A stretch of 64,000 bases of DNA, from positions 1 through 64,000 of the forward strand of contig JANQFC010000052.1 of the NCBI GenBank assembly GCA_028278035.1, in the 5' to 3' direction. The DNA is from Chlamydiales bacterium. GTDB taxonomy: Bacteria > Chlamydiota > Chlamydiia > Chlamydiales > SM23-39. The translations under genes and the position numbers were made by a program. The notes beneath the pieces are model-generated. The model was given only the letters and a program-made list of their open reading frames with translations. It ran no database searches and was not told the origin of the DNA. Shown here in pieces: positions 1 through 7,421 of the stretch; within the stretch, counting starts at the first letter, position 1; each line of letters opens with the position of its first letter.

Positions 1-619
1 TCTTTTGTAAAGTTGGATGAAAAATCTCCAACTTTACAGCTTTTAGTTTTATTTTTTTAAGGTCTTTTTTAGATCCGTATTTTTTATCCCCAACAATAGG
101 ATGACCAATATTAGAAAATTGGGCTCTTATTTGATGGTATCTGCCGGTAATTAAGTTTATTTCTACCAAAGAAGTATTATCTATTTCTTCAATCACCTTA
201 TATTCCAAAACAGCTAACTTTGCATCTTTAATATTTTTATTTACGATTTTTGCCATGTGAGAAGCATGAATAATATAATTTTTTAAAATAGCTTTTTTTT
301 CTTTTATTTTTCCTTCTACCAATGCTAAATACGTTTTTTTAACTTTTTTTTCTCTTATCTGTTTGTTTATCCTGCTCAATGCTTTGGAAGTTCTGGCAAA
401 TAAAACAACACCTTCTACCTGTTTGTCTATTCTATGAACGGCATGTAAAAATACTTTGTCTTTATTGCACTTCTTTTTTAAGAAATCTTTAGCTTTAACT
501 TCTATGCTAATAGATCCGGTGTTGTCAGGCTGAGTTAATATACCGGCAGGTTTGTCAACAGCCAGCAAATGATTATCCAGATAGATAATATTAAGATCTT
601 TTTTGTCTGATTGTTTCAT
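1..619 (-). CDS. RluA-family RNA pseudouridine synthase (3' end outside window)
   Basis: Reading leftward from an ATG at 619, the frame stays open to the window edge (about 206 codons), so the C-terminus is missing. The family isomerises uridine to pseudouridine in rRNA or tRNA. The catalytic motif is visible as HRIDKQVEGVVLFAR (usual form HRLDxxTSG; the Asp is present). It is preceded by a typical core start, IIYLDNHLLAVDKPAGI, and followed by a segment ending GRYHQIRAQF and GHPIVGDKKYG. No N-terminal S4 domain is seen. The start lies inside the 3' end of the upstream methyltransferase gene (about 29 bases of overlap), so it is the last visible gene of the nrdR-to-rluA operon. Target nucleotide unknown. 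Confidence 0.88.
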   Translation of the reverse strand, partial: MKQSDKKDLNIIYLDNHLLAVDKPAGILTQPDNTGSISIEVKAKDFLKKKCNKDKVFLHAVHRIDKQVEGVVLFARTSKALSRINKQIREKKVKKTYLALVEGKIKEKKAILKNYIIHASHMAKIVNKNIKDAKLAVLEYKVIEEIDNTSLVEINLITGRYHQIRAQFSNIGHPIVGDKKYGSKKDLKKIKLKAVKLEIFHPTLQK

Positions 620-1400
620 AAAGCATAATTGTGGTAGCTGCAGCTACATTTAATGAATCAGCAATACCAAGCATTGGTATTTTAACTCTTACATCTGCAC
701 TTTTCAGCCATTTATCAGATAGGCCGTATTGTTCCGTTCCCATAACAATAGCCGTAGATTTTTTTAAATCCACGCCATAATACATGTTTTTGGTATGAGG
801 AGTAGTAGCCACTATTTTAATATTATATTTTTTCATTAAAAAAATAACATCATCCGAATTAGATATTATTACTTTTTGAGAAAATAAAGTGCCGATGCTT
901 GCTCTTACAACATTGGGATTATAAATGTCAGTACAGGGATCGCAAACAATTACGGCATCTACTTTTGTTGCATCAGAAGATCTCAATATAGTTCCTAAAT
1001 TCCCCGGTTTTTCTATAGCTTCCAATATTACAAAAAGATGAACTTTCTTTTTTTTGATGATCTTTTCTAAATCATCTAAATCTAATTTATTTTGCTTGGC
1101 TATTACTATTAATCCGTCAGGCCTATCCCTATAGGAGATTTTTTCAAAAACATTTTTTGTGCATAAATAAACTTGAGCTTTTCTTTTTTTTATTTTTTCT
1201 ATTAATGTATCTTCATTGTTCCCTAAAAAAAACTCTGGGCAAATAAAAATAGAGTCTATTTTCACTTCAAATTCATTAGCCCTCAATATTTCTCTGTATC
1301 CTTCTATTAAAAATAAATTGGTTTTATCTCTTTTATTTTTTTGCCTTAACTTATTAACAATTTTGATTTTTTCATTTTGCTGGCTTGTTATCTTAATCAT
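591..1400 (-). CDS. SpoU/TrmH-family RNA 2'-O-ribose methyltransferase
   Basis: SPOUT-class methyltransferase transferring a methyl group from SAM to a ribose 2'-OH of rRNA or tRNA. The three SpoU motifs are clear in the C-terminal half: motif 1 around EKPGNLGTILRSSDA, motif 2 around VVMGTEQYGLS (read as IVMGTEQYGLS) and motif 3 around IPMLGIADSLNVAAA, which form the trefoil knot and SAM pocket. The N-terminal 90 residues fit a substrate-binding L30e-like domain. I chose the ATG at 1400, behind an AAGGTGGGAAA ribosome site, over an in-frame start five codons upstream. It overlaps its neighbours on both sides, indicating translational coupling. Exact RNA target not determinable. Confidence 0.9.
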   Translation of the reverse strand: MIKITSQQNEKIKIVNKLRQKNKRDKTNLFLIEGYREILRANEFEVKIDSIFICPEFFLGNNEDTLIEKIKKRKAQVYLCTKNVFEKISYRDRPDGLIVIAKQNKLDLDDLEKIIKKKKVHLFVILEAIEKPGNLGTILRSSDATKVDAVIVCDPCTDIYNPNVVRASIGTLFSQKVIISNSDDVIFLMKKYNIKIVATTPHTKNMYYGVDLKKSTAIVMGTEQYGLSDKWLKSADVRVKIPMLGIADSLNVAAATTIMLYETIRQKRS

Positions 1401-2217
1401 TTTCCCACCTTGCAAAATGTCCCATTGGAAGATTAAAACCCGATTTGGGTTTTAATAATATCTCACCTGATGTAATTTTTCCTTTTTTCATATTTTGCTT
1501 AAGTAAATTGGAAAGTGTTGTTGGAGTAAAGCCGGGAGTGTGACATGAAAGAATTAAAAACAGGGCATTTTTAGATAGTAGACTCTTGCAAAGATCTAAT
1601 AAAATAGTAATGTCTTTTTCTATTTTAAAAACTTCTCCTTTAGGACCTCTGCCAAAGGTAGGAGGATCTAAAATTATTCCATCATACTTAGAATTCCTTC
1701 TTACTTCTCTTTTTAAAAACCTAATTACATCATCAGCGATATAGCGAATAGGAGCATTTTCCAAATTATTTAGTTTTGCATTTTCCTGAGCCCATCTAGT
1801 CATTGGTTTTGAAGCATCCAAATGACATACTTTTGCTTTGGTTTTAGCAAGTGCAATGGTAGCAGCTCCAGTATATGCAAATAAATTCAAAAAATTTAAA
1901 TTCTTTTTATTTTTAACCTTTTTTTCTACAAAACTATAAATTTGTTCATGTTCAGGAAAAATTCCTAGATGGCCAAAGTCACTTAGCATTACCTTGAAAA
2001 TATGATCATTAATTTGGATTTCCCAACAATTAGGAACCTTTTTTTTGAAAGACCAATTACTTTTTCCCTCTCTTGTAAAAACAAGATCTGCTTTTTGCCA
2101 AATATTTTTATTTAAAGTCGGCTGCCATACAGCTTGAGAGCAGGGTCTGGAAATAACATAAGAACCAAACTGTTCCAGCTTTTTTTGATTACCGCTATCT
2201 AAAAATTTATAAATCAT
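1393..2217 (-). CDS. Class I SAM-dependent rRNA methyltransferase (RlmI/RlmK-like)
   Basis: Predicted Rossmann-fold RNA methyltransferase. The SAM-binding motif I is NLFAYTGAATIALA (about residues 110-123), followed by an acidic motif II region (VCHLDASKPM) and the catalytic motif IV DPPTFGRGPKGE (about residues 190-201), which is typical of the RlmK/RlmI group. The protein is 274 residues, shorter than RlmI because no N-terminal PUA domain is recognisable. It overlaps cinA upstream by 11 bases and the SpoU methyltransferase downstream by 8, so three RNA-modification genes are co-transcribed. A homologue occupies the same neighbourhood in Chlamydia as far as I recall; the modified base is unknown. 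Confidence 0.85.
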   Translation of the reverse strand: MIYKFLDSGNQKKLEQFGSYVISRPCSQAVWQPTLNKNIWQKADLVFTREGKSNWSFKKKVPNCWEIQINDHIFKVMLSDFGHLGIFPEHEQIYSFVEKKVKNKKNLNFLNLFAYTGAATIALAKTKAKVCHLDASKPMTRWAQENAKLNNLENAPIRYIADDVIRFLKREVRRNSKYDGIILDPPTFGRGPKGEVFKIEKDITILLDLCKSLLSKNALFLILSCHTPGFTPTTLSNLLKQNMKKGKITSGEILLKPKSGFNLPMGHFARWEND

Positions 2218-3454
2218 TTGTAAACTGCATTTTATTATGAGCTATTTTCCTAAATAAAATGCCCAAGATATGATTAATTGAAGATTTTACAATAAGATCT
2301 CTGTTGCCTTTAAAATGAAAAATACCCGAATCAATTTCTTCATTTCTTTCAGCAATTGCCACACATACTGTCCCCACGGGTTTTTCTCTGCTGCCACCTT
2401 TAGGCCCTGCAATTCCAGATACAGCTACTGCATAATCAGCATCAGTCAAAGAAAATATAGATTTCACCATTTCTTTTACAGTTTCAATACTAACAGCTCC
2501 TGTTTCTTTCAAAGTTTTTTCTTTTACTTTTAAAATGTTGTTTTTCAGATCATTGCTATAAGTTACAAATGATCCCAAGAAATACTTTGAAGAACCTGCA
2601 AGACTGGTTATTCTGGCAGCTAACTGCCCTCCTGTACAGGACTCAGCAAAAGCTAATTTTTTATTTTTATCAATCAGCATATTATGCACAGCTTCTTCAA
2701 TAAGCCCATTTTCTGCTTCAAATATATACTCGGAAAACTCAGATATAACTCTTTGTTTAATAGGATTAAATTTTTCATCAGCTGCACGCTGATTTTGAGC
2801 TTTTGCAGTTAAGCTTACATGAATCACCCCATGATTTGGATAAATGCCAAGCTCTATACCATCCGTTTTAATCTTTTTTAAAACTTGATTGACCTTTACT
2901 TCTTCTAAAAGGCAAATATTGATTATTTCTTCATATATTTTCTCTTTTAATGGAAAATGTTTTTCAATAAATCCGATTGCTTGACAGTCAAACATTTGCT
3001 TCATTTCTTCAGGCACACCCGGTAAAAAAATAATTGTCGCATCGGATTCTTGTAAAATAAAGCCCGCAGCTGTGCCGATTTCATTTTTTAAAATAAGGGC
3101 ATTCTTAGGTAATGTTGCCTGATTTTTTAGAGATGATATTGAGCCAAATCTTTTTTTTATATCTTCTGCTATTTCTTTATTATATTCCAAATCAAATTCC
3201 AGCATACTGCATACAATATCTTTTGTATTGTCATCAATAGTAGGACCTAGTCCGCCAGTTACTATTACTAAATCAGATCTTTGAATCGATGTTTTTAAAT
3301 TATTTTCAATATCTTGTTTATGATCGGAAATAACCAAGTGAAAAAAAGTTTGATATCCAGACTTTTTTAATTTTTTACTAATATATGTAGCATTGGTATT
3401 TACTGTTTTGCCAGATAAAATTTCACTTCCTATTGCTATCACTTCTATTTTCAT
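2207..3454 (-). CDS. cinA: CinA family protein (nicotinamide-nucleotide amidohydrolase/NMN deamidase)
   Basis: Two-domain CinA of 415 residues. The N-terminal MoCF-binding-like domain (about 1-165) has the hallmarks IGSEILSGKTVNTNA, VTGGLGPTIDD and FLPGVPEEM. The C-terminal CinA/PncC domain (about 255-405) has AESCTGGQLAARIT and AVSGIAGPKGG, the active-site region that deamidates nicotinamide mononucleotide in pyridine nucleotide salvage. The start overlaps the lspA stop by ATGA, the normal arrangement for coupled translation. Length is standard for the family. Nothing looks degenerate. Confidence 0.93.
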   Translation of the reverse strand: MKIEVIAIGSEILSGKTVNTNATYISKKLKKSGYQTFFHLVISDHKQDIENNLKTSIQRSDLVIVTGGLGPTIDDNTKDIVCSMLEFDLEYNKEIAEDIKKRFGSISSLKNQATLPKNALILKNEIGTAAGFILQESDATIIFLPGVPEEMKQMFDCQAIGFIEKHFPLKEKIYEEIINICLLEEVKVNQVLKKIKTDGIELGIYPNHGVIHVSLTAKAQNQRAADEKFNPIKQRVISEFSEYIFEAENGLIEEAVHNMLIDKNKKLAFAESCTGGQLAARITSLAGSSKYFLGSFVTYSNDLKNNILKVKEKTLKETGAVSIETVKEMVKSIFSLTDADYAVAVSGIAGPKGGSREKPVGTVCVAIAERNEEIDSGIFHFKGNRDLIVKSSINHILGILFRKIAHNKMQFTNDL

Positions 3455-3957
3455 ATTTTTTTCGCTTTAGGTTTAAAAATAAAAGAAATAACAAGCCAAA
3501 CAATACCAACTGTAATCATAGCATCGGCAAAATTAAAAACAGGAAATGAATATCTTTCAAAAGTAAAATAGAACATATCAATTACTTTTTTATAAAAAAT
3601 AAAATCAATAATATTTCCACAAGCTCCTGTTATTATTAAAAGAAGCGGAATATTTTTTTTTCTATCTTTATTAAACTGAATAAAATAAAAAATAAGACCT
3701 ATCAAAATCGCTATTCTAATAACAAACAATATATTGGGGAATTTATTAAATACTCCCCAGGCAGCTCCTGTGTTTTGTATATGATTAATAGAAAAACTTA
3801 TTCCCCAAACATCATTAAATATGCCAATTCCCCCATACGGGTAAAACGGATACATCCAACTCATTTGAGGAATATAATGATACGTATAAAACTTTAAAAG
3901 AATATCTACTGCCAATAAAACCAAGAAAATACAGAAATATCTCTTAAAGTTTTTCAT
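3451..3957 (-). CDS. lspA: Signal peptidase II (prolipoprotein signal peptidase)
   Basis: Inner-membrane aspartyl peptidase that removes the signal peptide from lipid-modified prolipoproteins. Four hydrophobic segments are visible. The two catalytic aspartates sit in the conserved boxes GACGNIIDFIF and FNFADAMI. The Arg that usually follows the first Asp is Phe here, a mild deviation. NTGAAWG marks the conserved substrate-loop motif. The start ATG overlaps the dksA stop (TAATG). Substrates within this window include the lipoproteins at 40.6, 53.7 and 56.6 kb. Confidence 0.92.
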   Translation of the reverse strand: MKNFKRYFCIFLVLLAVDILLKFYTYHYIPQMSWMYPFYPYGGIGIFNDVWGISFSINHIQNTGAAWGVFNKFPNILFVIRIAILIGLIFYFIQFNKDRKKNIPLLLIITGACGNIIDFIFYKKVIDMFYFTFERYSFPVFNFADAMITVGIVWLVISFIFKPKAKKI

Positions 3958-4322
3958 TAAATCAAACCTTTTTCCATTTTTTCTTGAGCTTCTACAGTCA
4001 TGTTAGCATAAGGAATAGCCTTTAGCCTTGCTATTGGTATTTCTTTATCGGTAACATCGCAAATGCCATACGTACCTTCGTCCATTTTTTCTAAAGCTCT
4101 ATCAATTTGTCTTAAAATCTTATATTCCTTGTTCGATACTTCCAAATTAATAGTTTTTCCAAAGTCGTCTGTACCTTCATCTGCCTGATGCTGAGAGTAT
4201 CCCTTTGACTCATCAAGCTCTTTTACTTCTTCTTTAGAATCATTAATAGTTTTAGTTATTTGTGATTTCAAATTTAATAACTGCTTCTTAAAATCTTCTA
4301 CTTCACTTTTTTTGAGCGCCAT
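3957..4322 (-). CDS. dksA: DksA/TraR-family RNA polymerase-binding protein with degenerate zinc finger
   Basis: A 121-residue DksA-like protein. It has an N-terminal coiled coil and the family signature DFGKTINLEVSNKEYKILRQ followed by ALEKMDEGTYGICDVTDKEIP. DksA binds the RNA polymerase secondary channel and modulates rRNA promoters. The zinc finger keeps only one of the four cysteines (GICD); the other three are lost, and IPIARLKAIPYANMTVE replaces the usual paired Cys. It is therefore a cysteine-poor DksA variant that probably does not bind zinc. It starts inside the nrdR 3' end (25-base overlap) and its stop overlaps the lspA start. Confidence 0.85.
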   Translation of the reverse strand: MALKKSEVEDFKKQLLNLKSQITKTINDSKEEVKELDESKGYSQHQADEGTDDFGKTINLEVSNKEYKILRQIDRALEKMDEGTYGICDVTDKEIPIARLKAIPYANMTVEAQEKMEKGLI

Positions 4323-4834
4323 AATAAATTTTCCTCATTTTGAATATTATTTTTATTTACTTTGCAAAAACTACCTTCTTTTTTTTTCACAAAATTTATA
4401 GCTTCTACAAAATCTTTGATATCTTTAAATCTCTTATAAACACAAGCGAAACGAATATATGCTACCATATCTATTTCTTGCAGATGCTTCATTACTATTG
4501 CGCCTAGTTCTTCTGTATTTATCTCGCGAAGCTGTTTGGCCATCAAATCCGCAGTAATATGATATGCTAAAGCTTTTACTTTGTCATGACTGACCCTTGT
4601 ATGCCTACAAGCCGCCATAATTCCATTTAATAACTTATCTTGTTTAAAATCCTCATAGGTACCGTCTCTTTTACGAACTTGTATAGTTAGATCTATAGTT
4701 TCAAATGTCGTGAACCTCTGAACACATTTCAAACACTCTCTTCTTCTTTTAATCGCCTGTCCATTCATGGACATTCTCGAATCTGTAACTTTAGATTCTT
4801 CATAATTACAAAATGGGCACTTCACTATTTTCAC
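4298..4834 (-). CDS. nrdR: NrdR transcriptional repressor of ribonucleotide reductase genes
   Basis: Zinc-ribbon plus ATP-cone regulator. The N-terminal ribbon is formed by CPFCNYEESKV (Cys pair) and CLKC about 25 residues later, with RRRECLKC as the family signature. The ATP-cone follows, with QVRKRDGTYEDF and YIRFACVYKRF. NrdR senses nucleotide/deoxynucleotide state and binds NrdR boxes upstream of nrd genes. The C-terminus extends about 25 residues beyond the usual end and overlaps dksA. It heads the minus-strand operon running toward the left edge; the 240-base gap upstream should hold its promoter. Confidence 0.93.
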   Translation of the reverse strand: MKIVKCPFCNYEESKVTDSRMSMNGQAIKRRRECLKCVQRFTTFETIDLTIQVRKRDGTYEDFKQDKLLNGIMAACRHTRVSHDKVKALAYHITADLMAKQLREINTEELGAIVMKHLQEIDMVAYIRFACVYKRFKDIKDFVEAINFVKKKEGSFCKVNKNNIQNEENLLWRSKKVK

Positions 4835-5074
4835 TCCTATGAGAAAACTTTGTAAAAAAATATTTATTTTTTTTTATCTGAAAATACAGTCTTATATCAA
4901 AAGTTTGTTATATCGACAAAGAAATTTATTTTATTCTTATGTAAATATCTAAATATTAAACTTTTTCTTATATTTTTTACTCATAACAAATACACATATT
5001 GTTTTGGAACAAAAAATTGATAAAAATATTTTTTTTAATTAAATTAGTAAAAAAGAATTAAAGGAACGGCAATT
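4835..5074. promoter_or_regulatory. Divergent intergenic region between nrdR and the nitrilase gene
   Basis: 240 bases, extremely AT-rich, with genes leaving in both directions, so it must hold both promoters. A ribosome site AGGAGTG precedes nrdR on the minus strand and AAAGGAACGG precedes the plus-strand gene. I could not assign -35/-10 boxes with confidence. No RNA gene or NrdR box pair is evident. Confidence 0.4.
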
Positions 5075-6214
5075 ATGAAAACATTAAAATTTTTTATAAT
5101 TTTTTTAATATTATTATCCAGCCCACTATTTGCTCAAAGACCAATTTTGCCAAAAACAGTTGTGAACCTAGAAAAAGAATTAGTTTACCGAATGAATATT
5201 TATTCTTCTCTTCCTAAAAAGACAGAAGGCATAAGACTTGCGATTTACCAAAATAGAGATAAAGTCGGAACAAAAGAGGCTATGGAATATAATTTCAGAC
5301 ACCTTGAAATGGCTATAAAAGCCGCTAAAAAATTTGATGCTCAAATAATTAGTTTTCCAGAACTGTATTTGACCGGCTATGCTTTAGATCCAAAGCTGGC
5401 AAGAGAATTAGCTGAATTCTCAGACGGGCCTTTTATACAAAGAGCACAAGAGATTGCCAGAAAAAATAATATTGCAATAGTTCTTCCTTACGCAGAAAAG
5501 GCAAAAGATAAAGAAGGCAACATGCATTATTATGATGCCATTGCATTGATAAATGAAAAAGGCGAACTTTTAGAAAGCTATAGAAAAACTCATTTGTTTG
5601 CTCTAGCTGAAAGATTAAACTGGTCAGCCGGCAACGGCCCTTACAATGTTTATGAAATAAACGGTTTTCCAATAGGAATATTAAACTGCTATGAAGCAGA
5701 GTTTCCAGAGCTTCAAAGAATATTGGCATTAAAAGGAGCAAAATTAATCATAATACCAACAGCTGCCGATAATTATTATACAAAACCAGACGGTCAAAGA
5801 ACAAAAGTTCCCTATCCGGATATATCAACTCTTTTAATTCCCGCATCTGCTTACACTAATAATATTTTTGTAGCTTATTCCAATCACACAGGATATGAAA
5901 GGCTTGGCAAAGATCATTGGTTATATCAGGGAAACTCCGTAATAGCTGATCCTCACGGCAAATTATTATTAACAGCCCATCATTTACAAACAACCTTACT
6001 AATAGCAGACATAGTTCCAAAAGCATATGGACCGACTCACCCCGAAGATGCCAACTATTTAAAAGACAGAAGACCTAGATTATACAAAGAACTAACTAAA
6101 CTAAGAGTGCCCTTTGACGGAGGTTTTTATTATCCTGCTTATCCGAAGGGAGAATACGATTATCCAGGATACCAAGAATATAGAAAAAATTATTCTGACT
6201 ATGAAGATAATTAA
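5075..6214 (+). CDS. Exported carbon-nitrogen hydrolase (nitrilase superfamily)
   Basis: A nitrilase-fold amidase carrying an N-terminal signal peptide (hydrophobic run FFIIFLILLSSPLFA, cleavage likely after FAQ). The Glu-Lys-Cys catalytic triad is in place: Glu in FPELYLTGYAL (about residue 93), Lys in YRKTHLFA (about 172) and Cys in GILNCYEAEFPE (about 205). Such enzymes hydrolyse amides or nitriles; most bacterial members are cytoplasmic, so export is unusual. The last 40 residues are rich in Tyr and Pro with no known domain. 379 residues, longer than a single nitrilase domain because of both ends. Substrate unknown. It faces the Lys-rich gene convergently, 2 bases apart. Confidence 0.85.
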   Translation: MKTLKFFIIFLILLSSPLFAQRPILPKTVVNLEKELVYRMNIYSSLPKKTEGIRLAIYQNRDKVGTKEAMEYNFRHLEMAIKAAKKFDAQIISFPELYLTGYALDPKLARELAEFSDGPFIQRAQEIARKNNIAIVLPYAEKAKDKEGNMHYYDAIALINEKGELLESYRKTHLFALAERLNWSAGNGPYNVYEINGFPIGILNCYEAEFPELQRILALKGAKLIIIPTAADNYYTKPDGQRTKVPYPDISTLLIPASAYTNNIFVAYSNHTGYERLGKDHWLYQGNSVIADPHGKLLLTAHHLQTTLLIADIVPKAYGPTHPEDANYLKDRRPRLYKELTKLRVPFDGGFYYPAYPKGEYDYPGYQEYRKNYSDYEDN

Positions 6215-6216
6215 TA

Positions 6217-6597
6217 TTATTTACGGTATTTAGCTACTTTTTTAGCAATCTTTTTAGGCTGTTTAACAAACTGCTTGCCTTTTTTTGTGCCCTTATTCTT
6301 TGCTCTGCTGGTAGCAATCTTTTCACCTTTTGATAAAGCTTTGATAGCTTTTTTGGGAAGATACCTGCTTTTTTTAGGCTCACCAACATATTGCCAGTCC
6401 TGCTCAGTCCATTTTTTTAAAGAATTGTCCTTTGTTTTTTTTCCAATATATCCTCCGCCTTCTTTTTTATACATAGCAACCGCTATTTGAGCTTTCCTGG
6501 CAGACCATTGCCCTTTTTTTCCACCCTTTGCTGAAGCTTTTACCCTTTTCTTGATTTTTTCCCACAAAGCGGGTTTGTTTTTTTTAGCTGTTTTCAT
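6217..6597 (-). CDS. Small lysine-rich basic protein (DUF5872-like)
   Basis: 126 residues, of which nearly a third are Lys or Arg. The conserved-looking part is LWEKIKKRVKASAKGGKKG followed by WSARKAQIAVAMYKKEGG and LKKWTEQDWQYVG; the Trp-rich pattern resembles DUF5872 as I remember it, a small domain shared by chlamydiae, other bacteria and some large DNA viruses. The C-terminal third is a Lys/Ala/Gly tail that looks nucleic-acid binding. No signal peptide. A histone-like role is possible but is inference from composition only. Divergent from the cyclin gene. Confidence 0.65.
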   Translation of the reverse strand: MKTAKKNKPALWEKIKKRVKASAKGGKKGQWSARKAQIAVAMYKKEGGGYIGKKTKDNSLKKWTEQDWQYVGEPKKSRYLPKKAIKALSKGEKIATSRAKNKGTKKGKQFVKQPKKIAKKVAKYRK

Positions 6598-6724
6598 AAA
6601 TCTTCTTTCCTTGTTTCCTTCTTAGTAAAAGATTTACTCAGTTTTTTCAAGAAAAAAGATCTTATTCTTTTTATAAATGTCCTCTTGATATATCCTTATT
6701 GAAAATTTTTTCAAAAATACATTT

Positions 6725-7309
6725 ATGGCTACAATTCTTCCTATATCTACTTATGATCCTAATTTCAGTTCTATTAATTACACTAGTAAAATATTAATAT
6801 CTGAAATGGTAGGGCAAATTCTAGCTACTGCCTCTTCTTGTGACCCTCTTGATCAAAATCCTGCTACGTCAATAAAAGCATACGTGTTAAGATTGGATAA
6901 ATATTATACCGAAGAACAACTCATCAAAGGACATCTATCAAATAAGTCTTGGTTCAAAGATCAAATAGTAAACACAAATTACAAAATAGTACTCATTACT
7001 TCTTTAATTTTTTTACATATGTATCAACTAAAAAATAACACAATTTTTAATGCAGAAAATATACATAGACTTTTCGCTTCAGCCTTTTTGGTAGCTCATA
7101 AATATATTTGTGATTTTACCTGGACTAATGCTCAGTTAAAAAATCTTATAGGAATTCCTCTAGAAGAACTTAATCGGTTAGAAATAGATTTTTTATTTAA
7201 GATGGACTTTGATCTGACAATTTCACCCAAAATTTTCCTGATGTTTAGTAACCAAATTCTCAAAAATATTTTCCAATCCATTATACCAAATCCATTACAC
7301 CAGCTATAA
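6725..7309 (+). CDS. Eukaryotic-type cyclin domain protein (PHO80/U-type cyclin-like)
   Basis: A 194-residue protein whose body matches a single cyclin box of the PHO80-like (P/U) class. The strongest stretch is NIHRLFASAFLVAHKYICD, then TNAQLKNLIGIPLEELNRLE and FLFKMDFDLTIS (about residues 110-172). In eukaryotic P/U cyclins the same positions read NVHRLLxTxxxVAxKFxxD, NxxxxxxxGxxxxELNxLE and FLxxxxFxLxV. The order and spacing of helices 2-5 are as expected. PHO80-class cyclins activate cyclin-dependent kinases; bacteria have no such kinases, so the likely site of action is the host cell. No signal peptide; type III secretion is a possibility because the chromosome encodes the apparatus. No convincing ribosome site precedes the ATG. 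Confidence 0.82.
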   Translation: MATILPISTYDPNFSSINYTSKILISEMVGQILATASSCDPLDQNPATSIKAYVLRLDKYYTEEQLIKGHLSNKSWFKDQIVNTNYKIVLITSLIFLHMYQLKNNTIFNAENIHRLFASAFLVAHKYICDFTWTNAQLKNLIGIPLEELNRLEIDFLFKMDFDLTISPKIFLMFSNQILKNIFQSIIPNPLHQL

Positions 7310-7421
7310 AGAACCCTCAAAAATATTTAACTAGTTAAATATAATTTAATATCCAACTGAATTTCTTATTTTAATTAAATAATTTTCGGCTATAATTTAT
7401 CTTTAAAGCAGGATGAGACAA

